A stretch of DNA of 53,527 nt from NCBI RefSeq assembly GCF_017115025.1, contig NZ_JABXKM010000079.1, positions 1 through 53,527 of the forward strand, read 5' to 3'. Every line of letters begins with the position of its first letter. The stretch's first letter is position 1. The position numbers and the translations under genes were made by a program. Under the pieces are notes generated by a model. That model did not search any database, was not told the origin of the DNA, and worked only from the letters and a program-made list of their open reading frames with translations. Below are positions 33,642 to 42,814 of the stretch, one piece after another. The DNA is from Nostoc sp. NOS(2021). Lineage in GTDB: Bacteria > Cyanobacteriota > Cyanobacteriia > Cyanobacteriales > Nostocaceae.

Positions 33642-33780
33642 TAAAAACCTGCCAAAATGGCAACCCGATTCTGATTAACCAAGTTAAATTGTAAAAGATA
33701 AACGACTTCAAGGGTTTTGTTATCAGGGACTACCACGTAAGCAAATTCCTTTTGTAAAACACTATCTACTAAATGATTTA
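33642..33780 (-). pseudogene. Unidentified C-terminal gene remnant
   Basis: A minus-strand frame of about 40 codons, 'VLQKEFAYVVVPDNKTLEVV' then 'YLLQFNLVNQNRVAILAGF' and a stop, has protein-like composition but no start or upstream part. I do not recognise the family. Between 33224 and 33640 I see no other supportable gene; a minus-strand frame at 33198-33473 has no recognisable domain. Confidence 0.3.
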
Positions 33781-33810
33781 CAAAAATAAAAAACTATCCC
33801 TACCAATTAT

Positions 33811-33838
33811 TTGCAGACTATTTTTCTCAGCAGATAAT
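33811..33838 (+). promoter_or_regulatory. Putative sigma-70-type promoter for a small RNA
   Basis: TTGCAG (33811-33816) and GATAAT (33833-33838) are separated by 16 bases and resemble -35 and -10 boxes. A start near 33845 would place the structured stretch below at the 5' end of a transcript. Confidence 0.45.
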
Positions 33839-33845
33839 TATCAAT

Positions 33846-34023
33846 AATCAGGTTTGGCATTTGCTGCAACAGGAATATTAAATGCGTATGGGCGTTGTTG
33901 TGGAAGTACGCATTAGCCCCCAAATAACGGGCAACGTCTGTATACATTCCTGTTCACTTCAGCGGCAAATGGCAGAGTGGGAGTTTGAAAGCTGACTGAT
34001 ATGCTTCCTCCCACTCTCTTTTT
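33846..34023 (+). ncRNA. Candidate free-standing structured small RNA, about 178 nt
   Basis: The stretch has its own promoter-like boxes, a long-range stem and a strong intrinsic terminator, but no open frame. CATTTGC and AACAGGAAT (33858-33876) pair with ATTCCTGTT (33946-33954) and GCAAATG (33964-33971) around an asymmetric internal loop. Inside is a second stem, AATGCGTA with TACGCATT (33881-33914). Size and the long closing stem with an open centre recall 6S RNA, but I cannot confirm this and another regulatory RNA is equally possible. It is convergent with the hydrolase gene at 34093. Confidence 0.5.
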
Positions 34024-34026
34024 ATT
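33974..34026 (+). terminator. Intrinsic terminator of the candidate small RNA
   Basis: AGAGTGGGAG pairs with CTCCCACTCT, extended by GAAAGC/GCTTC, and is followed by CTTTTTATTT on the plus strand. No plus-strand protein gene precedes it for over 1 kb, which is the main argument for an RNA gene. Confidence 0.75.
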
Positions 34027-34092
34027 TAGCGATTTCTAATTGTGAGGTATTTTTGCATATTTGGGATGCTCCTATCAAAACATGAACTGTCT

Positions 34093-35025
34093 TTAGAAGT
34101 CAGTATCCCGTAAAAACTCAAGAATCGCTGCATTCAACTCCTCAAAAGCGCCAGTTGAGGCATCATGATAGCAGTTAGACAAAATTTGCAATTTAGAATT
34201 TGGGATATGCTGATGCAATTTTTCACCATGACTAGCAGGAAACCAACTATCTTGATCACCCCACAAAACTAGTGTAGGACACTTAATCGCACTCAGGTTA
34301 TTTTGAATTTGGGTGAGCATATTAGGCTTATTTAGTTGCCAATTTTCAATTTCTCGCGCGGCTATTTGTAACTCTTCGGCGACTTTCGCAACCGTACCTG
34401 GCAATTCAATAAACGGGTAAGTTATCCAATAGACATCTTCCTGTGTCAAAATTGACGGATCAAATAATACTCCACGTCTTTCTATTGCCATAATTTCTCT
34501 AAATAGAGGTGCAAACAAATATGCCAGCCGTAAGGAGTCAATTGTTTGCATTATTTCCAGGGGCGTTTGGGCAAGTATCCACATAGCCCAATGGGGTAGA
34601 TGTTCGGCAAAAACAGGTACGTTTACTACTACAAGCCGCCCGATTAACTGTGGATGTTCTTGAGCAAGGGCAAGGGCAACTAATCCCCCCAGAGATTCAG
34701 CGACAATCACTGCGGGTTCATCACATAATGCCTGAATAATTCTTTGAAACTCAATAACTTGATGACCGTTGTGTTCTCTACGAGACAATGGCTTTTCGGA
34801 AAAACCAAAACCTTTGGCATCAAAACAAATTACCCGAAAATATTTAGATAATGGTGCTATATTGTGCCGCCAATTATAGCTCCAACTACCCATACCATGT
34901 AATAAAATTAGCGGTTTACCTCTACCTTTTTCGCCATAAGCAATTTGTACAGGATACCCTTTAGCATCAGTAATAACTAGACTTTGCCGCCCTTTAGGAA
35001 AAGTAGCTTGCCACCAATCTTTCAT
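34093..35025 (-). CDS. Alpha/beta-fold hydrolase
   Basis: The 310-residue protein has the alpha/beta hydrolase layout: oxyanion-region 'LILLHGMGSWSYNW', nucleophile Ser111 in 'VAESLGGLVAL' (Ala replacing the first Gly of the usual GxSxG), acid Asp257 or Asp259 in 'LWGDQDSWFP', and His287 in 'NCYHDAS'. A helical cap spans about 140-235. Relatives include haloalkane-dehalogenase-like and meta-cleavage hydrolases; the substrate is unknown. It ends about 20 bases from the start of the gap to the DUF4112 gene and may be co-transcribed with it. Confidence 0.9.
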   Translation of the reverse strand: MKDWWQATFPKGRQSLVITDAKGYPVQIAYGEKGRGKPLILLHGMGSWSYNWRHNIAPLSKYFRVICFDAKGFGFSEKPLSRREHNGHQVIEFQRIIQALCDEPAVIVAESLGGLVALALAQEHPQLIGRLVVVNVPVFAEHLPHWAMWILAQTPLEIMQTIDSLRLAYLFAPLFREIMAIERRGVLFDPSILTQEDVYWITYPFIELPGTVAKVAEELQIAAREIENWQLNKPNMLTQIQNNLSAIKCPTLVLWGDQDSWFPASHGEKLHQHIPNSKLQILSNCYHDASTGAFEELNAAILEFLRDTDF

Positions 35026-35044
35026 TCCGTTATCAATAAATAAT

Positions 35045-35551
35045 TTAAGTGCCAGTTAAGGCGTTCCACAACATTCTAATTAGTATCACAGGCAATGCTA
35101 CTAAAATAATCGAGATTAGCAACAATCCAGCCAAAACGGCAAAGATAAACCACCTGTCTGCACTCTTTTGCTGGCTGGGAAACTTTAAGTACTCTTCCAA
35201 TAACTTGATATTATAACTGTTCGCTGTCCAGGCAAAATCAAACAAGTCTCCCAAAACTGGGACAGCGCCTACCAAGCCATCAATGATCACATTCAAAACC
35301 ATTTTGCCTAAAGTGGCTCTAGATACACCCAGCCGCGCCGCTTCTAGGATGATGTAGCTAGAAAACATCACTCCCAAAAAATCACCACCAATAGGTATCA
35401 GTCCGATAATTGGATCTAGACCAAAACCAATCTTCGTGCCGGGAATGGTAATAATATTATCCAGCAGCCGACTTAACTGACGCAGGCGCTTCAAGGTGGG
35501 TGCTTTGGCATCAGGTTCAATCATCGAAAATCGAGGAGAAGAATCAGGCAT
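35045..35551 (-). CDS. DUF4112 family membrane protein
   Basis: The 168-residue protein carries the DUF4112 signature: 'LDPIIGLIPIGGDFLGVMFS' followed by 'DGLVGAVPVLGDLFDFAWTA' and an N-rich turn. A C-terminal hydrophobic segment (about 135-160) suggests a membrane anchor. The function of the family is not established. It lies 20 bases upstream of the hydrolase gene on the same strand, so a two-gene transcript is likely. Confidence 0.9.
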   Translation of the reverse strand: MPDSSPRFSMIEPDAKAPTLKRLRQLSRLLDNIITIPGTKIGFGLDPIIGLIPIGGDFLGVMFSSYIILEAARLGVSRATLGKMVLNVIIDGLVGAVPVLGDLFDFAWTANSYNIKLLEEYLKFPSQQKSADRWFIFAVLAGLLLISIILVALPVILIRMLWNALTGT

Positions 35552-35645
35552 AAAGGCGATCGCTAACTTTGTATTGAATCGTTAGATATTCTACTCTTCT
35601 AGTGAGCTATCGGAAAAATTTCCTCAGAGATTTTAGCTATATTTA

Positions 35646-36542
35646 CTATTTTTCGGGGGATTCTGACTGTGCTTTTGGGCGCATATCTTCGCCGACAGTC
35701 ACATTCAACTGATCGCCGATTAACAGAACAGCAGCGCTCATCGACAGCCAGAGCATTAAAACTATCACAGCCCCTACAGCACCATAGACTTTATTATAAT
35801 TCCCAAAATTAGCCACATAAAGCCGAAATAGAGCAGACAATATTGCCCAGAAAACAGCTGCTAAAATTGCTCCAGGCATCATTGGTGTGCCTGAGTTCCA
35901 CTGGCTTGGGCCATAGCGATAGAGAAAGCCAAAGGCAACAGCAACAATAGTTAAAGCTAAAGGCCAGCGTAACAGCTGCCAAACATGCACCAAGAAGATC
36001 AAAGAACCATTTTCGCGCACTACCATTCCCAACAGTAGGTCACTGGTAAACACTAAGAAAGAAGCCAATACTAAAAGCAACATAGTACCGACTGTTAATC
36101 CCAGAGAGACGAGCTTGGCTTTCCAAAAGGGGCGGATGTTTTCTGGAGGAATTTGATGGATTTGGTCGAGGGCTGTCATAGCGGTACTCACCGCCCCAGA
36201 AGCAGCCCAAATTGCTAATACAAAGCTCAGAGAAAATAAACCGCTGTTTTTGGAGTTGGTAATTTCTGTGGTGGCAAAATCACGAATCAGATCCAGGGCT
36301 TCTTCAGGTAGGACTTGACTGAGTTGAATCGCCAGTTTATTAAAGGTGGCTTGCAAAGATTCTGCTAATAAGCCAATGGCTGTGATGAAAGCAAGAATTG
36401 CTGGAAACAGCGATAGCATGGCATTGAAGGCGATTTCTGAGGCTAGTCCCAAAAGTCGTCTTTCGATTGTCCTGGCAAAAGTTTTTTTGAGCGTGTGCCA
36501 ATTGAGGTGGCGAAAGAAGCGGAAAAAACGAGGCTTTGGCAT
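35646..36542 (-). CDS. YihY/UPF0761 (BrkB) family inner-membrane protein
   Basis: The 298-residue protein has six predicted membrane segments and family motifs 'GLASEIAFNAMLSLFPAILA' near the N-terminus, 'YRYGPSQWNSGTPMMPGAIL' and 'FRLYVANFGNYNKVYGAVGA' in the second half. Although once linked to ribonuclease BN, the family is now regarded as membrane proteins of unknown, possibly transport-related, function. The start ATG at 36542 precedes a basic N-terminus (KPRFFRFFRHLNW). Confidence 0.93.
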   Translation of the reverse strand: MPKPRFFRFFRHLNWHTLKKTFARTIERRLLGLASEIAFNAMLSLFPAILAFITAIGLLAESLQATFNKLAIQLSQVLPEEALDLIRDFATTEITNSKNSGLFSLSFVLAIWAASGAVSTAMTALDQIHQIPPENIRPFWKAKLVSLGLTVGTMLLLVLASFLVFTSDLLLGMVVRENGSLIFLVHVWQLLRWPLALTIVAVAFGFLYRYGPSQWNSGTPMMPGAILAAVFWAILSALFRLYVANFGNYNKVYGAVGAVIVLMLWLSMSAAVLLIGDQLNVTVGEDMRPKAQSESPEK

Positions 36543-36549
36543 GATTTAG

Positions 36550-36720
36550 TAATGGGGAGTGGGGAGTAGGGAGTGGGAGTGGGGAGTTAGGAGTTAGGAG
36601 TTAGGAGTTATAAGAATTCTTTCCCCAATGCCCAATGCCCAATGCCCAATGCCCAATGCCCAATGACCAATGACCAATGACCAATGACCAATGACTAATG
36701 ACCAATGACCATTAACTAAT
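36550..36720. repeat. Tandem short repeats: GGAGTTA and CCAATGM arrays
   Basis: A GGGGAGT/TTAGGAG array (about 36554-36609) is followed by a heptanucleotide array that changes from CCCAATG to ACCAATG units (about 36625-36715). These are the short tandem repeats known from heterocystous cyanobacteria. Confidence 0.9.
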
Positions 36721-36732
36721 AACTATTTATTT

Positions 36733-37245
36733 ATGAATCAAGATTTAACACAACAGTGGTTGACAGAAATCCAGGTACTCAAAGAGCAGATGGCGGGACT
36801 TCAACACGATCGCGATGCGGCTTGGGAAAGTGCCCAAAAATGGCGTCAGCTTTACAACACAGAAGCAGAACAACGCCGCACAGATGCTCAACTGTCCCAA
36901 CAGGCGATCGCATCCCTCAAGGCAGACCTGCATAAACTCCAGGGTTTTGAGGTCGAGACACTGGCTGCTGCGACACCAGTAACAGCGATCCAACAAGAAA
37001 TAGAACACCTAAAATCTGTGGAGGACTTGCAAACTAAACTCATCGCCGTGATCAAAGAACGCGATCGCCTCTTGCAAGCTTTGAAAACTGAGCAGGATAA
37101 CCACGCCCAAACCCGCAATAGCCTGACTACTGCCTTGGGTGATGCTATTGATAGCTTGACACGGGAACGAGCCGCAGCAGAAAAAGAGAGTCACCCAAGA
37201 GGACAAGGGGACAAGGAGATAGGGGGACAAGGGGAAACCCCATAG
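36733..37245 (+). CDS. Coiled-coil protein of unknown function
   Basis: The 170-residue hydrophilic protein is mostly alpha-helical coiled coil ('LTEIQVLKEQMAGLQHDRDA', 'LQTKLIAVIKERDRLLQALK'). There is no signal peptide or membrane segment. The last 20 residues, after 'RERAAAEKES', are Gly/Gln-rich and encoded by GGACAAGGGGACAAGG-type repeat DNA, so the original stop has probably been lost and the protein extended into a repeat. I do not recognise a function. Confidence 0.75.
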   Translation: MNQDLTQQWLTEIQVLKEQMAGLQHDRDAAWESAQKWRQLYNTEAEQRRTDAQLSQQAIASLKADLHKLQGFEVETLAAATPVTAIQQEIEHLKSVEDLQTKLIAVIKERDRLLQALKTEQDNHAQTRNSLTTALGDAIDSLTRERAAAEKESHPRGQGDKEIGGQGETP

Positions 37246-37501
37246 TTAACAATTCAAAATTCAAAATGACGCTCTCTACGAGACGCTAAAAGCGAACGCA
37301 GACTCGCTAACGCTACGCTAACAAAATTCAAAATTAAAGACATTTTCAGACGGCGATTTAAACCCCGACTGAAAATGATCGGAGGCGGAGTGGCTCCGAC
37401 TCCGCGCTACCTGTATTGTTGGGGTCTTAAACCCTTTGATTTACGATAATTTTTAATTCTTTAATCTAAAATCTAAAATTGGCACGGTCAATAACCCCCT
37501 G
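37246..37501. repeat. Repeat-rich spacer
   Basis: It contains interspersed words such as GACGCTCTCTACGAGACGCT and a GC-rich hairpin (GGAGGCGGAGTGGCTCCGACTC region, about 37381-37400). No gene is visible. Confidence 0.45.
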
Positions 37502-39976
37502 CTATCGTTGTCTCGGCTGAATGCCAGATGCAATTAATCTCTCTATTGACTTGCTATCTAGGGGTTGGGAGAAAAAATATCCCTGCGCGTACTTGCATTT
37601 CATGGCTCTAAGTTGTGCTAGCTGTTCCACCGTTTCTACGCCCTCCGCTATTACATCTTTATTTAGACTTTGGGCTAGGGTGATGATCGCCTGAATAATC
37701 TCTAAGTTTTCTCCATTAGCACCAATCTTGGCAATAAAAGAACGATCAATCTTCAAGGCATTACTTGGAAAACGTTGCAGGTAACTCAAGGATGAATAGC
37801 CGACGCCAAAATCATCTAAGTGTAATTGGATATTCATCTGTTGCAGTTGCAAAAGCATAAAAGTTGCTGATTGAATATTTTCCATAAGTACGCTTTCGGT
37901 AATCTCCAGTTTTAAATTGCTGGCTTCCAGGTCAGTCTCTTGGATTATTTGGGTAATTTGTTCAATCAGCCCAGGTTGTAAAAACTGTTTAGTGGAAAGA
38001 TTTACACTGATTGTCAAGGGTGGGTTAGCAGGAAATTGTATTTGCCAAGCACGTATCTGACGACAAGCCTCGCGGAGTACCCAATAACCAATAGGGATAA
38101 TCAGCCCAGTTTCTTCTGCCATTGGAATAAAGCTGTCTGGAAAAACTAATCCGTGTTGCGGGTGCTGCCAACGAACCAGAGCCTCGAAGCCAATAATCTT
38201 GTAAGTTTCTAACAAAACAATTGGCTGGTAGTGAATCTGAAACTCCTGGCGTTCAACTGCCCGTCGTAGATCCATCTCTAACTGTAATAGTTTCGTTTCT
38301 TGGGTGTACATAGTTGAGTCAAATATCTTATGGCGTGCCTTACCCAATGCCTTAGCGCGATACATTGCAATGTCAGCATCGCGCAGGAGTTCTTCCGGTC
38401 GGTTGTAACTGGCCTTGCTCAAGACGATGCCAATGCTGACGGTGGTAAATATCTCATACCCGCTGAGTTTGAACGCAGATGTCAGAGCTTGGTGTATTCG
38501 CTCCACTACGCATGTTACGTCATTGATGTTGTTGAGATCATCAAGCAAAATTGTAAACTCATCTCCCCCTAGACGGGCAACTGTGTCTCCAGAGCGCACG
38601 CAATTTTCTAATCTCTGAGCAAGCGCAGTTAGTAGTTGATCACCAATCATATGACCGAGACTATCGTTGATAACTTTGAAGCGATCTAGGTCTAAAAAGA
38701 GAACAGCAAATATATAGTCCACACGTCGTTTTACCAGCATCAGTCCACGCTCTAGCCGTTCGATGAATAAGGCGCGGTTTGGTAGACCGGTCAGTAGATC
38801 GTGAAAGGCATCATGGATTAATTGCGCCTGGGCAAGTTTTAGAGCAGTAATGTTGCGAGCAATACTCAAAACAAAATATACTGAACCATCGCTAGCCAAT
38901 TCTGGCACAAGACGGGTATGGTAATGTCTTATTTCCCAAGCGATCGCTAAACAGCATTCAAACTCCATCTCTTGCTTAGTTTGGAAAACTTGCTGGAGCT
39001 TATGATCGCATATCCGGCAAAATTCTTCCGGCAGATTTAACTCTGCGTTTGTTTTACCGATAAATGTTTCAGTTAATATTCCTGTAAGCTTTTCAATAGC
39101 TGGATTAACGTAAACGTAGCGCAATTGAGTGTTAAATCTGGAAATAATATCAGGTGCATTTTCAACTAGTGCTTTGAATTCTTGCTGGCGACACGCTAGT
39201 GCCTCCAATATCTGCTTACGCTCGGTGATATCCTGAAAGACCAAAACTGCACCCGTGATGTTACCATTGTCATCTTTAATCGCTGCAATACTATCATCAA
39301 TTGGTATTTCTGCACCGTTTCTAGCAATAAGTATCGTCTCTTCTGGTAAATTGACAGCAACACCAGACTCAAGGACTTGTCTTACAGGACTTTCAATTTT
39401 TAGACGGGTCTTTTCATGAGCAATATTGAATACTTCTGTTGCTTTTTTACCAAACGCATCTGCATATTTCCAACCCGTCATTACCTCCGCAGCCGGATTC
39501 ATAAAAGTCACTGCTCCTAATGCGTCGCTAGTAATCACACCATCACCAATACTTTTAAGTACGGTAGTCAGCCATTGTTCACTCTGTTTTAATTTTCTTT
39601 CCATCCGATGTTTGGATAGGGTAATTTCAATAGTAAACTTTAATTCTTTTTCTTTGAAGGGTTTGATAATGTAGCCAAATGGCTCTGTTACTTTTGCTCG
39701 TTCTAATGTTGATTCATCGGCATTGACAGTGAGATAAATTACTGGGATATTAAAATTATTATGAATTATCTGGGCGGCCTCCACACCATCCATCTTTCCC
39801 TTGAGGCGAATATCCATTAAAACTAAATCTAGAGAATCATCTGCTGCTTTCTCAATTGCTTCTTCTCCAGAATAGGCAAGCCACAAAACATTGTATCCAA
39901 ATTTTTTGAGCCGATTTTGTATATCCATTGCCACGATGGCTTCATCTTCAACAATTAATATATTTACGCCGCTCAT
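37502..39976 (-). CDS. Receiver-PAS-PAS-GGDEF-EAL signalling protein
   Basis: The 824-residue protein has a receiver domain (1-125, phospho-acceptor Asp55 in 'LVLMDIRLKG'), two PAS domains (about 137-255 and 265-385), a diguanylate cyclase domain with an intact GGDEF (468-472), and a cyclic-di-GMP phosphodiesterase domain with 'EALVRW' (from about 597), 'LEITESVL', 'DDFGVGYSSL' and 'LKIDRSFI'. Both catalytic motifs look complete, so it could make or degrade cyclic di-GMP, usually with one activity dominant. Phosphorylation of the receiver by a cognate kinase would control it; the kinase remnant just upstream (about 40003-40235) may have been that partner. Confidence 0.95.
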   Translation of the reverse strand: MSGVNILIVEDEAIVAMDIQNRLKKFGYNVLWLAYSGEEAIEKAADDSLDLVLMDIRLKGKMDGVEAAQIIHNNFNIPVIYLTVNADESTLERAKVTEPFGYIIKPFKEKELKFTIEITLSKHRMERKLKQSEQWLTTVLKSIGDGVITSDALGAVTFMNPAAEVMTGWKYADAFGKKATEVFNIAHEKTRLKIESPVRQVLESGVAVNLPEETILIARNGAEIPIDDSIAAIKDDNGNITGAVLVFQDITERKQILEALACRQQEFKALVENAPDIISRFNTQLRYVYVNPAIEKLTGILTETFIGKTNAELNLPEEFCRICDHKLQQVFQTKQEMEFECCLAIAWEIRHYHTRLVPELASDGSVYFVLSIARNITALKLAQAQLIHDAFHDLLTGLPNRALFIERLERGLMLVKRRVDYIFAVLFLDLDRFKVINDSLGHMIGDQLLTALAQRLENCVRSGDTVARLGGDEFTILLDDLNNINDVTCVVERIHQALTSAFKLSGYEIFTTVSIGIVLSKASYNRPEELLRDADIAMYRAKALGKARHKIFDSTMYTQETKLLQLEMDLRRAVERQEFQIHYQPIVLLETYKIIGFEALVRWQHPQHGLVFPDSFIPMAEETGLIIPIGYWVLREACRQIRAWQIQFPANPPLTISVNLSTKQFLQPGLIEQITQIIQETDLEASNLKLEITESVLMENIQSATFMLLQLQQMNIQLHLDDFGVGYSSLSYLQRFPSNALKIDRSFIAKIGANGENLEIIQAIITLAQSLNKDVIAEGVETVEQLAQLRAMKCKYAQGYFFSQPLDSKSIERLIASGIQPRQR

Positions 39977-40002
39977 AATTTGGTTTTATTTATGGAAATA
40001 TC

Positions 40003-40235
40003 AATTTTTATTCGCAAATATAATCTTTGATTCTCCTCCGTTATAGCTGCTAAAATAAATATTCCCTTTTAGCTGATGTGTGAGGAGTTTTACTAATCGC
40101 AGACCTAATAATTCTGTAGTTTAAAAGTAAAAATATTTGGCAACATCAACGCCATGATCATTGATAGTAAGTGGAAATAAATTTGCTTCTAGGGAGCAAA
40201 ACTCAATACACATTTCGCTCGATTCTCTTTGGGGA
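40003..40235 (-). pseudogene. C-terminal remnant of a sensor histidine kinase
   Basis: The minus strand reads 'EMCIEFCSLEANLFPLTIND', 'HGVDVAKYFYF', a TAA stop (complement of 40121-40123), then 'TTELLGLRLVKLLTHQLKGN' and 'SYNGGESKIIFANKN'. This is the end of an ATPase domain of the kind found in cytosolic kinases paired with REC proteins ('NDHGVD' for DNGVG, 'LGLRLV' for the G2 box). It lies directly upstream of, and on the same strand as, the receiver-GGDEF-EAL gene. The N-terminal sensor and His box are gone. Confidence 0.6.
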
Positions 40236-41141
40236 AAGGCATATTTTAGAGGATTTGAAATAACGCTACTACTTGTTATAGTCCTGGGAACTGATACCAA
40301 GTTTCTTAACTTCGAGAGCCAATTAGCTCTAAGAGGATGTTTTAAAAGGGTATTTTGCTCTCATGGTGAGCACCGTGAAGCATCTCAGTACATGGCTGAA
40401 AGCTTGTTTTTTCGTTGCAGTTGACCTAAGTCAGAACGGCAAATTATACCTTACGGGACTCTTAAAACAATCTCTAATCAAGGATATCTATATTAGTTAA
40501 TTATTGTGAGCGTATATTTTCTGAGTCCTGGGAAGGCAAATAAAAAATTTTGTGAAATTATTCAGTATATTTCCAAAGTCATCTTAAAGAGATTTTCGCT
40601 TGCACAAATTATCTTAATGTGCTATGTAGCCTCAGTAATTGCACTTAAAAATCTTTGGTTGTATTAGCTTGATATTAAATTGATTTGCGGAATACGTAGA
40701 CTAGATATAGAACTCCTATTTGATTTTTGAAATGCACGTAGTGGACCCTCTAGGCTAAAATAGTGCATTAGACGTAGGTGGAGCGGAGCGCAACCCAACA
40801 TATATAAGGATGTTGGGTTACGCAAAGCCTCCACCCAACCTACAATTTTTTTGCTGTTCCCTGTTCCCTGTTCCCTGCCCACGCAAGTAAATTCAGGAAT
40901 CAAACCGGATTCCTATAAAGACATAAAGCAATGGAGAGGAGTAGAATAATAACCCTTGACTTTGGTAAATAAGTGAACTACCTACACTTTGGGCGGGTTT
41001 CCCGACTTGTAGCGACTGCCGTTTCACACTTCCGATCAAGCGGTAAGATGTGAGATGAATTGCTGTTTAAGGTAAATAATAGGGCATGGGGATAATTACC
41101 AATTACCTCATCCAACTAACTCAAGGCAAGGTAAAGTATCC
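40236..41141. other. Gene-poor region with inverted repeats
   Basis: No supportable gene. Between about 40772 and 40852 an inverted repeat pairs GTAGGTGGAGCGGAG with CTCCACCCAACCTAC, with ACCCAACAT/ATGTTGGGT inside. TTCCCTG triplets and the dispersed ACGCAAGTAAATTCAGGAAT repeat (about 40856-40916) follow. A plus-strand frame at 40161-40424 overlaps the kinase remnant and is not a gene. Confidence 0.6.
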
Positions 41142-42371
41142 ATGCTCAGGCGCTTAATTGTGATTGTGACTGCCGCTATACTCTTTAGCAGTTCCTTGAC
41201 GCTGGCAGAGAGTAAAAAGCCCAAACCACCGGATGAATTTCCTCCTAGTCCCCTAGAAATTACCACACGCGATCCACTGCTACCACGTTTGCCCAAAGAT
41301 AAACAGCCGTTAACTCTCGAAGAAAAGCAAAAGTTAGAACCAGCACTGGATGCCTTAAACCAAGAAGCAGCAGCGAAACTGCAAGCAGGGGATCAGGTAG
41401 CGGCGTTTGAAATTTGGAACCGGGAACTGCGCTTGCGACGCTTTTTAGGTTCATTAGCAGAGGTGCAAGCATTATCACGAGTCTCTGCGATCGCTTGGAA
41501 CCAAAACAACAGCCAAGAAGTACAATATATTACACTGCGATTGCAAGCAATTCAAAAGCAGGCAGAATCTCAGAAAAAAACTGCCCAAATTGATCTAGAA
41601 TTGTGGCGATCGCTAGGTCAAGCTTACCAAAATGTGCGATCGCCTAAACTAGCTCTAGAAGCTTACGACCAAGTTTTGTTAGTAGTGCGACAGCAAAAAA
41701 ATACAGCAGCCCTAATAGAAATCCTCAAGACAATTGGAGAACTGCATTTGAGTTGGTTTGATTATCGCAAAGCCGCCCCAATCTACCAGGAATTGTTGGG
41801 TTTAGCGACTTCCCAAGGCGAACGTGTAAATGAGGTAACATATCTGCAACGGCTGGCTGACATTTACGAGCAGACAAACCAACCACAGCAGTCATTGAAT
41901 GTACTTAATAGACTAGCAGAAATTTACGTCAATCAAAATAATCTTACTGAAATACCACAATTAAAGCTAGCGATCGCTTCAGATTACGAATCTCTAGCAA
42001 AAAAAGATCCTAACTTACTGTTAGAAGCTTTTAAAAATTATCAAGAAGCTTATACCACTGCTTGGCAATTACAGGAATACGTTCGGGCTGGTGACGCTTT
42101 GCAGAAGTTAATTGCGCTGTACCGTTCTCAAGGACAAACAGACGCGGCTTTGCAGGCTAGCCAAATTCTTGTGCAAATACAGGCGCAAGCCGCCAACTTT
42201 TACGGGATGATGCAAGCTTATGACCAAATTGGGCAATTGTATCTAGAACGTAAAGAGTTTCCTCAAGCACTAACAGCTTTTCAAAAAGGGTTAGAACTAG
42301 CACAACAACTCAAATATCAGGAAGCATACTTTACTGGGCAAATTGAAAAACTGTCGAAAGCAAATTTGTAG
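41142..42371 (+). CDS. Secreted or periplasmic TPR-repeat protein
   Basis: The 409-residue product has a signal peptide (MLRRLIVIVTAAILFSSSLT, cleavage near 'LAES'), a Pro-rich linker, and then helical tetratricopeptide repeats from about residue 60 to the end ('LWRSLGQAYQNVRSPKLALE', 'RLADIYEQTNQPQQSLNVLN', 'IGQLYLERKEFPQALTAFQK'). TPR proteins act as protein-binding scaffolds. It is a single gene with no obvious operon partner, and the role is unknown. Confidence 0.85.
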   Translation: MLRRLIVIVTAAILFSSSLTLAESKKPKPPDEFPPSPLEITTRDPLLPRLPKDKQPLTLEEKQKLEPALDALNQEAAAKLQAGDQVAAFEIWNRELRLRRFLGSLAEVQALSRVSAIAWNQNNSQEVQYITLRLQAIQKQAESQKKTAQIDLELWRSLGQAYQNVRSPKLALEAYDQVLLVVRQQKNTAALIEILKTIGELHLSWFDYRKAAPIYQELLGLATSQGERVNEVTYLQRLADIYEQTNQPQQSLNVLNRLAEIYVNQNNLTEIPQLKLAIASDYESLAKKDPNLLLEAFKNYQEAYTTAWQLQEYVRAGDALQKLIALYRSQGQTDAALQASQILVQIQAQAANFYGMMQAYDQIGQLYLERKEFPQALTAFQKGLELAQQLKYQEAYFTGQIEKLSKANL

Positions 42372-42389
42372 GCAATATTAACGAAGTAC

Positions 42390-42750
42390 TATAGCGCTTA
42401 TCGTTTGTATGCAATACACTTTGACCTCTCTCCTAAAAGGCTATCCATTACCCGGATCTTTCTTAACATTTGCGAGAGTATTGACTCAGGTTTTTATAAC
42501 CCAGATTCGTTCGTTGTTCATTCTCAATAAAAACGCAGTTTTAGCGAGAAGATTAAAAGCGAATTTGTCAAGTATGCCTAAATTCTCAGTGTCTAAGACG
42601 GTTATAGAACATGGGTTTCAAGATTGTAAAGAAAGATGTGGGTAACGCATAGCCTAAAAGGAGAGAGGCTTTGAATATTACTCCCCAACGCTAGTAGGGA
42701 AGGGGCTGTTCTTGTTAGGTCTGTATTGCACTCAACTGAGAAGCGCTATA
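42390..42750. mobile_element. Nested elements: outer TATAGCGCTT element interrupted by a 216-bp element
   Basis: The outer element begins TATAGCGCTT and ends with its exact complement, AAGCGCTATA. Inside it, 42439-42654 has termini GGCTATCCATTACCC and GGGTAACGCATAGCC and is flanked by TAAAA on both sides (42434-42438 and 42655-42659). The inner element carries no transposase. An open frame across the region is only repeat translation. Confidence 0.88.
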
Positions 42751-42814
42751 TCGTTGAGGAGCAATATTCGTGAAGTCATAGTGTAAAATTACAAATATAA
42801 TTTTGGTTGTCCCT

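Noticed and set aside
36625-36715. Regular array that might be read as CRISPR-like
   Set aside because: The unit is seven bases without spacers; it is a heptanucleotide tandem repeat. No CRISPR array or cas gene was seen in the window.
40161-40424. Plus-strand frame of 87 codons
   Set aside because: It is antisense to the kinase remnant and ends in repeat-like sequence; composition is not protein-like.
42409-42645. Plus-strand frame of 78 codons
   Set aside because: It lies wholly within nested inverted-repeat elements and shows no transposase motifs.
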